This document shows positions 13,372 to 25,414 of a stretch of DNA of 64,000 nt, in pieces. How positions within the stretch are numbered: position 1 is the stretch's first letter; each line of letters opens with the position of its first letter. The stretch lies in assembly GCA_030141605.1 (NCBI GenBank), contig JAQGDQ010000045.1:744001-808000 (forward strand). Reading direction: 5' to 3'. The position numbers and the translations under genes were made by a program. Under the pieces are notes generated by a model. It saw only the letters and a program-made list of their open reading frames with translations. It had not been told where the DNA came from and did no database searches. This DNA is from Tubiluchus corallicola (lineage: Eukaryota; Priapulida; Priapulimorpha; Priapulimorphida; Tubiluchidae).

Positions 13372-15710
13372 TTAAAATGGTGGCAAACCTGTATTTGAAT
13401 GCTGTTGTTGCTGCTTTGATTTGCTTGTTGTCGCATATAGCTGTTTCTGAAAATTTTGAAACTGTACATTGTAGGCTGGATCAGATGAGACGGGCGGATA
13501 ATACGGCTGGTTCGGATCTAATGGCTGCATTGACGAGTTTATGTGCATTGACTGCGACATCCCCGGCATATTTTGTTGCATGTGAGCTTGCACTGACATC
13601 TGAGGATCCGGCATCATAATTTTTGGGCCTGGACCTGGTCCGGTAGGAGGTAGGCCATGCTGCATTCCACCGGGCATGTGCACAGACGCCTGCATATGCT
13701 GAGTGGGCACTGCCATTCCTGGATGTGCTGCCATTCCAGGACCAGTAACCATATTTGGATTATTAGGTCCTTGCATGCCCATACCTGGATGACCGGTAAC
13801 CTGATTCGTCCCTCCTACAGGTTGCATTAGATGTTGAGATGGATCCATTGGATTCTGCACATACATACCTCCTGTTTGAGGCATTACTTCTCCTTTCATC
13901 CCAACACCAGCGGGAAAATACTGCATATTTTGTTTTGAAGTCTTCTTCTCCATGGTTCCCATTGGCGATGCAAAACGCTGAAGAAAGTCAACATTTGGAG
14001 GTCGATTGATACCCATAGTTGGCCGAGGATTTGCTGGACGGTACTGAATTGTGTTTGGTGTATTAGCTTGCACCTGTACATTGGTACCTTTGAATGGTAC
14101 AGTAGGGGTAGGTCCACGCCGACTTTGCTGTGACATGCTAGTATGCATCAAACTACCCTGGCTAGCACTAACTGTTGTATAACCACTTGGTACCTGTGGA
14201 ACACCCATTGACATTGACTGATGCATTGCCATGCCACTTTGTGCCATGGCATTAGCATGATGAGAACTAGCTGAATCGTTTGTTTGTCCGACCTGCATAT
14301 TTGCACTATATGCAGAGCCTGGAACATTTTGAATGTTCAGCTGCTGTATCGACATTGTAGCATTCACATACGTGTTGTTCACAGTTGGTGGCATATGCTG
14401 AAGTGGTTGCCGTCCAAACTGTTGAGCATCGTGAGGCACTAATTCACCTGCGATCGTTTCTGGGTTAGGTCGAGGCACTGCACTACCAGGTGGATCAAAA
14501 TGAGATAGGCGACTACCCTGTAAATACACATCTTGCCCGTGTATTAAACCTTGCTGAGATGAGATTTGAGCAGGCACATTTTGCGGAAAATTCGGATCAC
14601 CTTGCACATTAACTGTACCAGGGAGTACCCTTTGCGTAACTGGCGAACCAATTCTTTGATTCATCATACTACCGGGCAAATTTGCGTGTTGTGGCACATT
14701 AGTATGAATTAACTGACCCGACTGATCAAACTGCCCATCCCCAGGAAACATTTTTAACTGTTCATCGACGTATCCTACAGAAGTTGGCACATTTGGTTCC
14801 ATATATGCAGTATTCAACTGCTTCTGTATTGTCAACTCTTGTGAATCAAATGCACTCACATAACACATGGGCTGTGGTGACGGCACTGGTATGACATCCT
14901 TCCTAAGGTCCATGTCCTTTACTTTGTTTGCAGCTTGCACATATGCTGGTGGCTTAGGCCCATAAATGGGTTCACCGGGTAATGGACTAGGAAAATCCTG
15001 AGGGCTTCTAGGCATCATCATACCGCTTTTGTACATTCGTTCTTGCTGCAACTTGGAAAGCATTGGGTCTGGACTGTTGTAGTTTTGGTCAAGGCCACCA
15101 GGTGGTACTGGATGTCGAGGCGGGGATCCCACTCCAGGACCCCGAGGTCCGAATTCGACTGGGCTTGGAAACGATTGAGGCATATGCGGTAAAGGGAAGT
15201 GCGGTGAGGTAGGGGAGGCTCTACCATTAATACTGAGTAAACGATGTCCTAAGCTTTGATTGTAAGAAGGCGGTGGGCCAGGAGGGCCAGATACATTTTG
15301 ATTCATCAAATGGCTTGGTTGTAACTGACCTTGTACTTGAACGGGCATGCCATGCTGTGGATGACCCTGTGGTGGTAAGCCTGCTTGTGGATGTCGATGC
15401 ACATGGCCCATAGCCACTGCCTGTTTTTCACGAGCATACTGTTCTTGCAGCCGTTGCCACTCAATCTGAGCTTGATTTTGTTCTGGTGATTGAGGCTGAG
15501 CCATGCGATGAGGCGGCATGCCCATCATTGGACGCTGCTGCATACCAGCCATCATGACAGGCTGCTGCTGTGCATAGTAATTATCTGGTGGACAGCCAGA
15601 GTGCTGGACAGGCGGCTGACACTTTTCTGGAAATAAAACTTCCTGCATACGTCTTATTTTGCGAAGTTGTTCCTCCCTCCTCTGAAGGTTCTGAGGTGTG
15701 AGATTCTCTC
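13372..15710 (-). CDS. BCL9-like gene, last exon: HD2 and long Met/Pro/Gln-rich C-terminus
   Basis: Acceptor tattttcttttag; 778 codons and a TAA stop at 13372. HD2 is the first 29 residues (NLQRREEQL, RMQEVLFPE). The remainder is low-complexity M/P/Q/G/N sequence with conserved islands: QIEWQRLQEQYAREK, PPPSYNQS and QNMQYFPAG. The tail ends in a KQQQQH stretch. Upstream in-frame codons from an ATG at 15738 are intronic (they cover the polypyrimidine tract), so that ATG is not the start. Confidence 0.93.
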
Positions 15711-18700
15711 CTAAAAGAAAATATGTTGTTATTGCCATAAAATACTCAGATGAAAAACTAAAATAATCAATACTATATACTCATTAACAAAGTGTTTTGA
15801 TTATAGAGAAGGTACAATTTGTCAAAAACACTTTTTATAAAGTATTATTAATTAGATTTATAAAATATGGCTTACTCGTAATTGGTATTTTACTAAATAG
15901 TGTCAAAAGTTCTCATTTTTCTGCAGGAATTTCTGCGATAAAGCAACGCTGATGGAAATATTAGGAAGCAAATTTCTTAATATGATTATACATGGTCATG
16001 TTTGCTTTGACGTTCATCATTAATATTATCACTTAATTTTTAATACATCCATATTACCTGCTTACATAAACAAAGCGGAAAAACTATGAAGACCATAATA
16101 ATCTGTTAGCTCAACAAATTAAAATTTTAATCATTCTAGTGCTCACAATTTTCATACAAAAAATATTGGAAACTGAGAAAATCAAAAGTAACCAAGCTAG
16201 CAATAAACTGGCTGCTAAGTTGTTTTTGTAAAAATGTAATAAGCCGCTAACACATTATAGGTGCTACATTATAGTCTTAAACCATTGCAAAGATACAAAC
16301 ACGCAATAACCAGCTGCTCACAAATGGAAACAAATCTTAAAATCAGCAAGAATAAAATTTAGATAACAAAACTATCATAACAGTAAGGAGTTGTCTCATC
16401 CAAAAACACACAAGAAAGCAAGCACCATTGCCGACTATTCCTACTTGATCTTTAAAATCAGCAAATCAGTAATTTGTACTGCTTGAAAATGCCTCTTTTT
16501 AACACAGTTAATACATTCATAAAACTGTGTGTTGTACTCGGGGTAACTAGCTGTAAACATGGCATTAAGCTGAAAATGCAAATGTACCACCACCATTAAC
16601 TATGCATGAACCTACATACCTTTTGACATAACATTACTTTCGGCAGACATTGGAGGTCCTTGATTAACACCACTTGGGCTTGAGGTAGCTCCCCACGAAC
16701 CAGGTTGATTAGGCCATTCATTACCTAACTGGTTGACTTTGTCTTGCAGCTGCTCAAGTGGTCTTGATGACCCTGTAAATATTAATGGCACCATTCTTTA
16801 TAATACTGCACCTATAATATTACATATTATATACTACGATTGTTGAATTATTCTACAAAAGATGATAGACAATTGTTCACAATGAATTTTAGAATATCAA
16901 CAGTTTAAGACAAAAAACTATACAAATTGCATGCATTTCACTTATAATCCTTAAATTCTCAATGTTAAATTTAACATGTGAGACATCAAATTGCAAAACA
17001 AATTGCTATATGGTAGTAAATACTCCATACAAGAACACTAAAATGAATGAAAAAAATTTTACATCAATAAAGAAGAAATGAAGTGTATATTAGTTCTCAC
17101 AGTTGAAATAACAAATCTGAGTTTTTACCTTATACATTAGTATATTCAAAAATATTATATTACAACTTGATAATGCCCGGAAATATGTTTTCTAAAGTTA
17201 AGCCGTAGCTGTAATAAAAATCTTTCTTTAAAAAATTCAGAAAACACGATTACTTGTCAAGCAACAGACATGGCTGTACTCTTTAGAGAAGCACTTACCT
17301 CAGCACTATAATTTACAAAACATACAAAGAGTATAAATTCATGTTTTGTTACAGGATAACAGAACAATTTCTAGACCACAACTCATTCTGACCCATGGTT
17401 TACAATACACATTTCATTACCTACAATATTACCAAGATGCTCTGATAATTACGCACTTAGACTGTAATTAACTAATGCAAGTGTAAGTTAATGATACTTC
17501 ACAACAAGGAAAAATTTTCCAATAGCAACCACGTTTATGACAGCCAAACAAGTTTCCAAAAATAAAAACATGGCAAACTTTCAAGTACAAAATTTCATTA
17601 CTGGAACAATAAAGTTAAAAGAATTAGGTTTGCACGGTAATAATCTTCTAAAGTTAATCTTCAAAACAATATTTTCTCTTTTGATATTTTATAGATGAGA
17701 TCATTTTGGGCTATGATCTTAAATTGGTTATAATTTTCCTTTAATATAACAACTGAGAAGTTACATACCGACTGGCACAGAGCATATTAGTCCAGGTTTA
17801 CTACCAGTTTGATTCATTAATGGAGTTGAGAACCTATTCCACTGCTGCATCTTCATAGGGTATTTCTAAAAAAGTATCTGCACTTTAATTGTCAAATCTT
17901 TTTTTTTCTGCGGACAGACAAGTTCATTTACGTAATGGATGACAAACAAATCGCACATGCTATAGAGAATAGACTGCTTTGCATGACAAAGGTAATCCCA
18001 AATAAAGTCCCAGAGATTTTACAAGGAAACTATGGGTCGAAGTAGCTTTGAAGTTAATTGGAAAGGTAGCAAAAATTTAAGCCTGATTTTGCAATTCTAC
18101 GATCCGTACATTTTTTTTAAATTCATAGTACATAGTTATACATGCTGCTGCCCTCCTGAAAATGTTCTTGCATAGTTATGCTGTCATAATGGAGAAAATT
18201 ATCAGTTTCAAAACATTGTTAGCTGTATAATAAAAGCCACTTTTTTATTTGAAGTGAATACAATGTACTAGTTTATTTAAACTCCAATGGAAAACGCTGT
18301 AAAAAATTGTAAACAGGGGCATGCAAAATAAAGTTTCGTGCAAGATTTCTTTGAAACTGCGACTGCTTGGCTTTACCACCAAGTGAAAGAAACAAAGTTA
18401 AAGGCAACCAGTACTTTGCCGGGGCACAGAGTCAGCAGGAGATACGAAGTAATTCATGCAAGCTTGTCTGGTACTCATTACTGAACGCTTTATTGGACGC
18501 TATCCAAATTTTTATTGCAAGCCTTATTAATAATTACAATTAGATATTAATTATATAAAATATGGTGCATGTATAATAATAATAATCAAACTTTTATATG
18601 ATAACTTCGTGTTAAGGGTCAGTTAATTAATTGTTGGCTTTGTCTACCTTAACGTAACAACAAGGCACTGTTCATGTGAAATACAATTCGGAAGGTTGCA

Positions 18701-21700
18701 GGCTGCATTCTCAAATTACTTAGGCACTTTTCTTTGTGTATTTACAACTTGTTGCAATAAATAATGATAATTGCCTTACTGTTTACAGTTTTCCAAAATT
18801 GGGTGAACCCAAAAACGGTGTTGTCGCCTCCTGTATAGCCTACTTGGCTTTTTCTTTAACTACCACACCAAAATAAAAATCATCTTTCTTCTACAAAGTC
18901 TCATGTCTAGAATTTCATGCTAAAAATTTTGCCCCGTTTATGACATATTGTATGGAATGAGTACAGACGTAGTGGAAATAATTTTTGCGGATGTAAAACA
19001 TGCAGATAGAAAACTCTGAGTGTGTGCGTGCCTGTGCAGACGCAGTGGAAATGCCGTAGGGCCCCATAGATAAGCAAAAACCAAATCCTGTTGATATATC
19101 AGTTCAGAAGGTTAATTATAAGCTGACCTGTAACGTCATAATGCTTAAAAACAAACAGGAAAATATCATATAATTTCCAATGTCCCAGAAAAAACGTGAG
19201 GTTAACCTCCAATTTCCTATATTTAGATAGTTTGAAACATTGAAAAAAAAACAATAAACTGACCTCATAATCTTATTTGTACATTTGTACTACATTAAGA
19301 CCACTCATTTTGATGAAAACAACAAAATATACTTATTTCATTTTCTGGTAGCCGATTAAACAAAATTCAACACTGTATAAACAAAATTCAACACTGTATA
19401 AACAAAATTCAACATTTCACCTGTACAGCACATCTTTATTACTTGGTTTTCATGTTTTAAATTACACGTGAATTTTGCCTACAAATTACACTTGAAATTT
19501 ACCTGCAAGAAGTTTTTAGTTAGAGGCTGTGCACAATGAAAAGCAATTATTGATGGATAAACCGACTGCATCACAAGCTCGGCAGCCTTGTTAGCCATTT
19601 GTGTTGTGAAAACAAATATTTGACTCTGTTGTTGCATATATTGGGGATCTGTCGAAGATTTCGCTGTATTATTCATAGCCTGCAAGAAAACAAAAACAAT
19701 GCAACTACGACACTACAAAAGAACAAACTAAAAATACAAGCCAAATTATGTTTCAGTTTTGCTTTTGTGTAAAAGTCACATTTACATCGGCCTATAGAGG
19801 ACCATACACATATAACAATACCAAGTTCAGGGTAGGCAGGTGACAGAAAATGTGACGCACTATAATGCAAGGTAGGTAAGTGATTTTGTCATAAAATATC
19901 GTTATCAAGAGTTGGAACAAGGAATGGCTGGCTGTAATCGGCCGTGAGGAGGAGGAATCTGCAGAATGGATCGATGAGAATGCGTTCAAGTGAATTACGG
20001 CTGCCACCGACTGCACTGCTGATGCCAGTAGAATCCACTGATGGTTTCCTTTAATTAACACAAATGATGCTGTTGCCTGTCTTTGGGAGGAGGTAAGGAT
20101 AAAATGTAGAAAAAGCTACATCGGCCGTGTGATATCAATTTCAATACAAGGGACAGGTAGGTGGTGAGGCATATGATAACGTCATTATAATACAAGGTAA
20201 GGTTGCTTATAATACAAACTTGCTATCGTTATATGTGGATGGCCTCCAGACAGAAGATGGGTATATAGAAAACGAGTATGTAGGCTAAATAGGGCATGCA
20301 TGACAAAACCAAGCTACTATAACATTAAGTTCTCATTTAATGACGCCTCAGTAGTGACGAGTCGTTTCTGAAAGATGTTACATTTTAGTCATAAATTGTA
20401 TTTCATTCTACATCTGTGGCAGGAAGCCCGACATGTGGCATGTGCATTGTACATATGCCTATTATGACATTTGTTGAATGCTGGTGCACGACGAAGAACT
20501 TCATTTGTATAAAAGCAATGAACGTCGAGAACTGCATTCTCGAGAATTATAAAATGACAATCCAAGCATTTTCTGTTTTTTTTAATAAGCTACTACTAAA
20601 TGAAGTGTACAAAGTCTAATAATTATTGATTCAAAGATTTTTCAAAAACCATTGTGAACAAACCTGTGGCGTGTTCGCCGTTTGATTTTTCCCACTATTT
20701 TGCCTCTGTACTTTTGTAGATGAAACATTAACTTGTGATGGAGTCTGTGGTGTTGACACTAACATTTTAAGATCTAAATTCTTTTTATCGTCATTTCCGC
20801 TTGAAGGCTGACCTGCACATATAAAAATATCCACAAGTGTAATATAATGATTACAATACATGATCCAATGTAACGTTTGTAATACAATATAATGGTATAA
20901 TGATCCTATAGTAGAAATGTTTGCACAATACATGATAATCATCCATTACAACAAAATGTATATACGCTATAAATACATTTAGGAAAAATGTTGACAAGGA
21001 AAAAGCTAGTACATGTTAACTCTGTTTAATTTTTTGGTTTAAATAAATAGGTCTATTGTGATTTGCATATTTACGCTAATATTGTCTGAATATTTATTTA
21101 CAAAATTGTTATAGTTTTCGTTACAAAACACTAAAATGTGAACTATAAACCACGTTTTTTGAAGAAATTAACAGTACTGAATTAACAAGGACTTTTCTTT
21201 TAGCTTAGCACACTAATACATCTACTGCTTTGGTAAATGCTTTTATTGTTACTATGGTTATTGCCATAAATAAAGACTAAGATATGACGATGATCTATTA
21301 AACGAAGGCGCTATCATAACTTATTCACGTGCTTTATTTAAGTCCATTATTCAATGAATAATGTTGTCGGCCTCGTCACCGTCTTAATCTGTGATGAGCA
21401 GGCAATCACAACAACAAGGAAGAAGGCAAGGAATATTAAGATGAAGTCTCATAATGTTATTAAGATAATAATAAAGCCAGCTGATAATCAAACTAAACAA
21501 ATGGAAATTAACGGTGAAAAAGTATGAGCAAATCTGCAATACCCTGTGATTGTGGTGTAGCTGGTGTACTGGGCATTATTTGACCAACAGATGGTAAACC
21601 AACATCTCCACTGTCTGACACCTCTTTCTTTATATCATCAGACTTAACAACTGTAGAGTCATCAGTTTCACTATTACTAGCACCTGGCTTCTTGACAATT

Positions 21701-23949
21701 TTTGTCATTGCTTCAACTCGTTCGCGCTTCGACAACTTATTATTTTCTATAAAACCTTTCTGATCCTTGGCTCCTTCTTTTGCCTAAAAACAGAAAATGA
21801 AACAGAATTAGACATAACACTATTTTAGCAGCACTACTGCGATAAAAAACAACACTAAATAATGAATTCAATTAGTGAATGAGTTATGGTTTCTACAACT
21901 GGGCTTTTCAATAATAAAGCAAAATGCTACAGTCCCAGCATTTCAATACTTCTTCAAAACAGTTCTTTTTCAAAATATTTTATACTAGCTATGTACTGTT
22001 TGTCATAATTTTGGCAAGTTTATTTTGAAAGACAGGGGCAAAACTGACCCTTTAAAAAATAACTCAAAATTTTAATTATAAATGTGTTATTGGTAGGCAG
22101 CGTGCTGAACATTTATCAGAGTTTGCCTGTCTGTCCATGTAATATTCAAGAAAATCTTGAACATACTTTAACCAAATTTACCAGAAAGACTGACCAGATT
22201 TAGGTGATAATTTATTTGACAATACCAAAGAAATCAACATTTGCTGATTACTAGTTTCATGGAAGGGCTCTAATTCTATCTGTCCTACTAGTTTCATGGA
22301 AGGGCTCTAATTCTATCTGTCCAAGATGTTTATCTTAAGGAGTTATGGATAGATTACAATGACAAAAGGGCTACAATCAAAGAAAAGCTGACTATATTTT
22401 GAGATGAATGGCCATCTGAAAATAACTTAATTGAATTATCATGGATGTCTACGTGATGTCATAAGAGAGTGCTGTAGAAAACTTCCAAAAACAAGCAAAG
22501 AATCCCAAAGAACAATTACTGCCATACACACTATACATTTTTTATTTTGCCAAGTCTTAAAAGTTTAAAACGTTAGGGTGATGCTCACTATGCCTAACAA
22601 GTTATTGACAATTTTTGGTCAAGGGACTCTACCCAAATCTCTACTCATCTGGAAGTTGTTTTTGTTGTTAGGAAAGAGCTTTTGAAAAAAAGGCTTAAGA
22701 CTCTGTGAACTCGCAGCGGATCTTCCTGAAACTTTATACTAGAACAATTTCCACATTGATTGGCAAATAGCATTTTCCATCTGCCATTTTGAATACGAAA
22801 TTGCGACACCATTTTCGAAAAAAGTCTAAGGCTCCGCCAATTTGCAACAAATCGGCACGAAAAATAGGAATATACTAGAATGAATTCTGCATCGATTAAT
22901 TTGAACTTCAATTTGCCATCTTAAATTCAAAACAGTGACAGTTCAAGTTGAATTTACTCAATATCATAATTAGTTGAGTCTAAAAAATATAACTACCTTC
23001 AACTGAGGTTCTATCACTGGAAAAAGTGTTTCATTCACGTATGCGAATAAATCCTTCTCTGCCGGACACGTGCTGTTCTGATACTGCTTGAGAAAGTTTT
23101 GCCAGTGCAGCAGCGTGGAACATATACACTCAAAGTCTCTCTTTACTGGCTTCTTTGACGTATTTTCCTTAAACAGTTTTAATTCTGCAACACAAAGTTC
23201 AATAATTTAGTAATAATCAAATTATAAAAAAAGAGTAAGAAAGGTAAATGAAATAAAAACTCACTCGCAAATGAATTGCCAAGTAAAATTTATTAAAGCA
23301 TTCAGCAGATTCTCCGATATGAAACATTTATACTTTCTACTGTAAAAGGGTGTACAATACATGAAAATTTAATGAAGAGCTTTACAATGAAATCGCTGAT
23401 ATCAATGTAAATATTTAAAGGAGAAGCGGACGATTGTGTAGATATTAGTTCAAAATAAAGTATGCTCTAAAATATAGAAAATTACAACAGCTTATTTTAC
23501 ATCAAAGCTTAGATTAAATAATAATTACTTCTGAATGTTAAATTTTGTTAAACCTACGTGCAGCTCAGCGAACATACTAAGACTGGCAATGGAGCCTTTT
23601 TGTCACATTTGTCATATATGAGCAATAGCAATCTTCGCTTAAGCAGACGTGTTTGACGTGCAGGGAAGATGCCTACCATTGCACAAGCTGTGGTTAGTTT
23701 GTGGCATAAGCGACAGCTGTGTTCAGTTGCCTTTTCATTAACTTTCCAAGCTAATTATTCAAATACTAGAAACAACTGCTAGCGTTTATAGGTAAGAAAA
23801 TGTATATTTTGAGCAGCAAATTAAAATGACATATGTCTAATCAGTCGTATAGTTTTTCTTTATTTCACTAGCTAATCACTAAAAAACCTCACATAGTAAT
23901 ACAGTGTAATAATGATAGTGATAATTATGTTTAATAATGATGATGATGG

Positions 23950-23989
<40 letters not shown>

Positions 23990-25414
23990 AATAATAATAA
24001 TAATAACAGGCTATTAAAATGATACAAAACACGTAATGCACTACATATTATAAGTGCAGAGTACATAACATTTGAAATGAAAATAAAAAAAATCTGGTTT
24101 GCTTAGCTCTAAATATGAACTTTCTTTAAACACACAAACAGTGATGAGCTGAACAATTATTCAAAAGTCCAGGTGCTTAAATTATGAAGATAAGAATACT
24201 ATGCAGGTAGTATATTCACTTGTTAGATGCTTCCCTTGAAAACATGCTGGACAATAATGTAAATTAAGAATTTTTTCAGAAAAACTTATATAAAGGAATC
24301 AATATACACTTAATAGGTTGACCGTAACATAACTTGCAAATGACAGGCAAGTTGAAGCAACAGATTAAGAACTGGGCACCCAACCATAACCATAACTTGA
24401 AAATCAGGAATTGCATCTATTTACACTTTTGAGAAGCAAGTAATTATACATAATTTCATCAGTACAATCCTCCGTCTGTCCTAAATACAAAATTTCACGT
24501 ATGGCAGGTGATTGTTGACACTAAATAGAAGGAGCTATATAGGCAATATTTAAAATGCTTTTTAGTCAATTACTTAGTAATTTCAGTTATCCTACAATGT
24601 CACTTAACCTCTTAAGTTGTTTTAAAAAATGTAATGAGCACTTTTAGTGCATCTGAAGTAAAATACAGCTCTATGATAATAAAAGCCCAACACTTAAAAT
24701 TATGATATTAACATTATTTCTTTTACTACTTTTGTGCCATATTTTTCTGGGTCTGTATGCTGATGTGCATTTTATAATATTATTTTACTTGCACATCGAA
24801 ATAAAAATAAAAATGTAAAATTCTAAGTTATTAACTTATTGTGCAGAAAGTAAATCTTTTTAGGGACCAAACTGAATGCATAATTCACGCATAAACTTAG
24901 TTCACGAAATGGAATATTTCAGCCTTTTTTTCAATTCAGTTAATCAGTTACAAGAAACTCTTTAGAAATTAAAAAATGTTGAAACATCTAACTTAGTTAA
25001 TACTGTAAATCCTTTATAAAATACTAAACTAAACACTTCAGCAGAAATATTTTTGTACTCACTCATTGCAATTTGTAAAGCTAATCAAACATTTACCAAA
25101 ACTTGAAGAACATAATTTATGAACTTTTATGATCATATCATGAACTTTGCAATTCAAGATAATTTTTTTTGGTAAATAATTCACACAATCGATGTTTTAC
25201 ATTCATATCCGCAGAATTAGTACGTTGGTGAGAAAATCACATTCCTAATATTTTTCTACATTTATATACATACTTTTTTCTATACAAGTACATATACAAG
25301 AAAATAAATTTTTCCTAGAAAAAGCTAAAGACGTCGCAATAAATAAACTATGCACTTACCATTATACCAGTACTTATTATTAAAAGCATCCTGACCAATC
25401 ACCATACCATAATA
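13372..25414 (-). CDS. BCL9: BCL9/Legless-like Wnt co-activator with a CECR2-type N-terminal segment (8 exons, 5' end not located)
   Basis: Minus-strand exons: 25414-25360, 23184-22997, 21783-21543, 20812-20664, 19679-19503, 17865-17769, 16772-16620 and 15710-13372. All introns are GT-AG and the phases (1,0,1,0,0,1,1) keep one frame of 1132 residues to a TAA stop. Residues 1-90 match the CECR2 family (see the first two exon entries). About 232-266 is the BCL9 HD1 motif (starts IFVFTTQMANKAAEL), which in the family binds the Pygopus PHD finger. About 355-383 is HD2 (LRKIRRMQEVLFPE), the helix that binds beta-catenin. About 430-450 (QAQIEWQRLQEQYAREKQ) matches the conserved BCL9 segment TPEQIAWLKLQQEF. 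About 946-955 has QYFP, as in the C-terminal homology region. The rest is Met/Pro/Gln-rich disorder. Known role: scaffold linking beta-catenin to Pygopus in the nucleus. BCL9 identity is firm. The N-terminal join is inferred from splice phases only. The start codon is unknown; the first in-frame ATG is at 25405. Confidence 0.85.
16620..16772 (-). CDS. BCL9-like gene, seventh exon: linker before HD2
   Basis: Acceptor aatatttacag, donor AAAAG|gtatgt; 50 codons flanked by split glycine codons. Begins SSRPLEQLQDKVNQLG and continues in Trp/Pro/Ser-rich disorder. It connects HD1 to HD2 and keeps phase 1 on both sides. Confidence 0.82.
17769..17865 (-). CDS. BCL9-like gene, sixth exon: post-HD1 linker
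   Basis: Thirty-two codons plus one base; acceptor ttttttag, donor GTCG|gtatgt. Begins KYPMKMQQWNRF, directly continuing the TKNFLQ end of the HD1 exon. Invertebrate Legless proteins have a similar basic/aromatic segment after HD1, from recall. The frame continues into the next exon. Confidence 0.8.
19357..19413. repeat. 21-bp tandem repeat, about 2.7 copies
   Basis: The unit TAAACAAAATTCAACACTGTA is repeated directly inside the intron next to the HD1 exon. The first two copies are identical and the third is truncated. Confidence 0.85.
19503..19679 (-). CDS. BCL9-like gene, fifth exon: HD1 (Pygopus-binding) motif
   Basis: Fifty-nine codons; acceptor gttttcttgcag, donor TTGCAG|gtaaat, phase 0 at both ends. 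Contains IFVFTTQMANKAAELVMQ followed by IIAFHCAQPLTK. This is the HD1 motif of BCL9/Legless (human VFSTEMANKAAEAVLKG...), which docks on the Pygopus PHD finger. The ANKAAE core is fully kept. Confidence 0.93.
20664..20812 (-). CDS. BCL9-like gene, fourth exon: Ser/Thr/Gln-rich linker
   Basis: Forty-nine codons in phase with both neighbours; acceptor atatgtgcag, donor CCACAG|gtttgt. Composition is rich in S, T, P, Q and N with a QTPSQV motif. There is no folded domain, as expected for the disordered stretch that precedes HD1 in BCL9 proteins. Confidence 0.8.
21543..21783 (-). CDS. BCL9-like gene, third exon: lysine-rich linker
   Basis: Eighty codons between the acceptor tctgtttttag and the donor CAGG|gtattg. 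It starts AKEGAKDQKGF, contains KLSKRERVEAMTKIVKK and ends in a TPATPQSQ low-complexity tail. The KRER cluster followed by acidic Ser/Asp sequence resembles the N-terminal basic region of vertebrate BCL9 (KGKRERS...). It may be where native BCL9 sequence begins, and if so the boundary between the two homologies is the intron at 21784-22996. Confidence 0.75.
22249..22322. repeat. 37-bp perfect tandem duplication
   Basis: Two identical copies starting TACTAGTTTCATGGAAGG, in the intron between the second and third exons of the BCL9-like gene. Confidence 0.9.
22997..23184 (-). CDS. BCL9-like gene, second exon: CECR2-like helical segment
   Basis: The acceptor is ttgtgttgcag and the donor AAG|gtagtt; it enters in phase 1 and leaves in phase 0. 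The 62 codons begin LKLFKENTSKK and continue through CSTLLHWQNFLKQYQNST to NETLFPVIEPQLK. This aligns without gaps to the region after the WHIM motif in CECR2 as I remember it (CQTEEEWRQVTESFRERT ... LSEDFLPEI). Shared positions include the C-x-T-x3-W spacing, E..L and P.I. No bromodomain exon follows; the next exon in frame leads into BCL9 sequence. Confidence 0.65.
23185..25359. other. Intron of the BCL9-like gene
   Basis: About 2.2 kb of AT-rich intron between the two CECR2-like exons, containing the trinucleotide microsatellite. No other feature seen. Confidence 0.6.
23934..24007. repeat. (GAT)n/(AAT)n trinucleotide microsatellite
   Basis: A run of GAT units passing into AAT units within the intron at 23185-25359. 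A serine-rich minus-strand ORF there is its translation, not a gene. Confidence 0.95.
25360..25414 (-). CDS. BCL9-like gene, first recognised exon: CECR2/WHIM-type GxDxxxNxYWY segment
   Basis: The acceptor is ttttttctag and the donor is ATG|gtaagt-like (AATG|GTAAGT). It encodes YYGMVIGQDAFNNKYWYN. The pattern hydrophobic-G-x-D-x4-YWY is what I recall from the WHIM region of CECR2 ([13 protein letters not shown]). It enters in phase 0 and leaves in phase 1. An in-frame ATG lies four codons in, and an in-frame TAG overlaps the acceptor. The exon is therefore either internal, with exons missing upstream, or carries the start codon after a non-coding 5' part. Confidence 0.6.

Larger units (their letters stand above)
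15711..23000. other. Introns of the BCL9-like gene (13-23 kb part)
   Basis: The introns between the exons above are 0.7-1.6 kb and AT-rich. Noted contents: a 21-bp tandem repeat near 19357-19413 and a 37-bp tandem duplication at 22249-22322. I saw no further exon with both splice sites and an open frame that would fit between the listed exons. Confidence 0.6.

Noticed and set aside
13377-13619. 80-residue plus-strand ORF
   Set aside because: It is the antisense of the BCL9-like last exon, whose protein homology is clear.
15711-15738. ATG at 15738 as the start of a 788-residue protein
   Set aside because: The first codons cover a polypyrimidine tract and an AG acceptor, and the preceding exon joins in phase. 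The ATG is intronic.
23872-24066. Serine-rich minus-strand ORF
   Set aside because: Translation of the GAT/AAT microsatellite.
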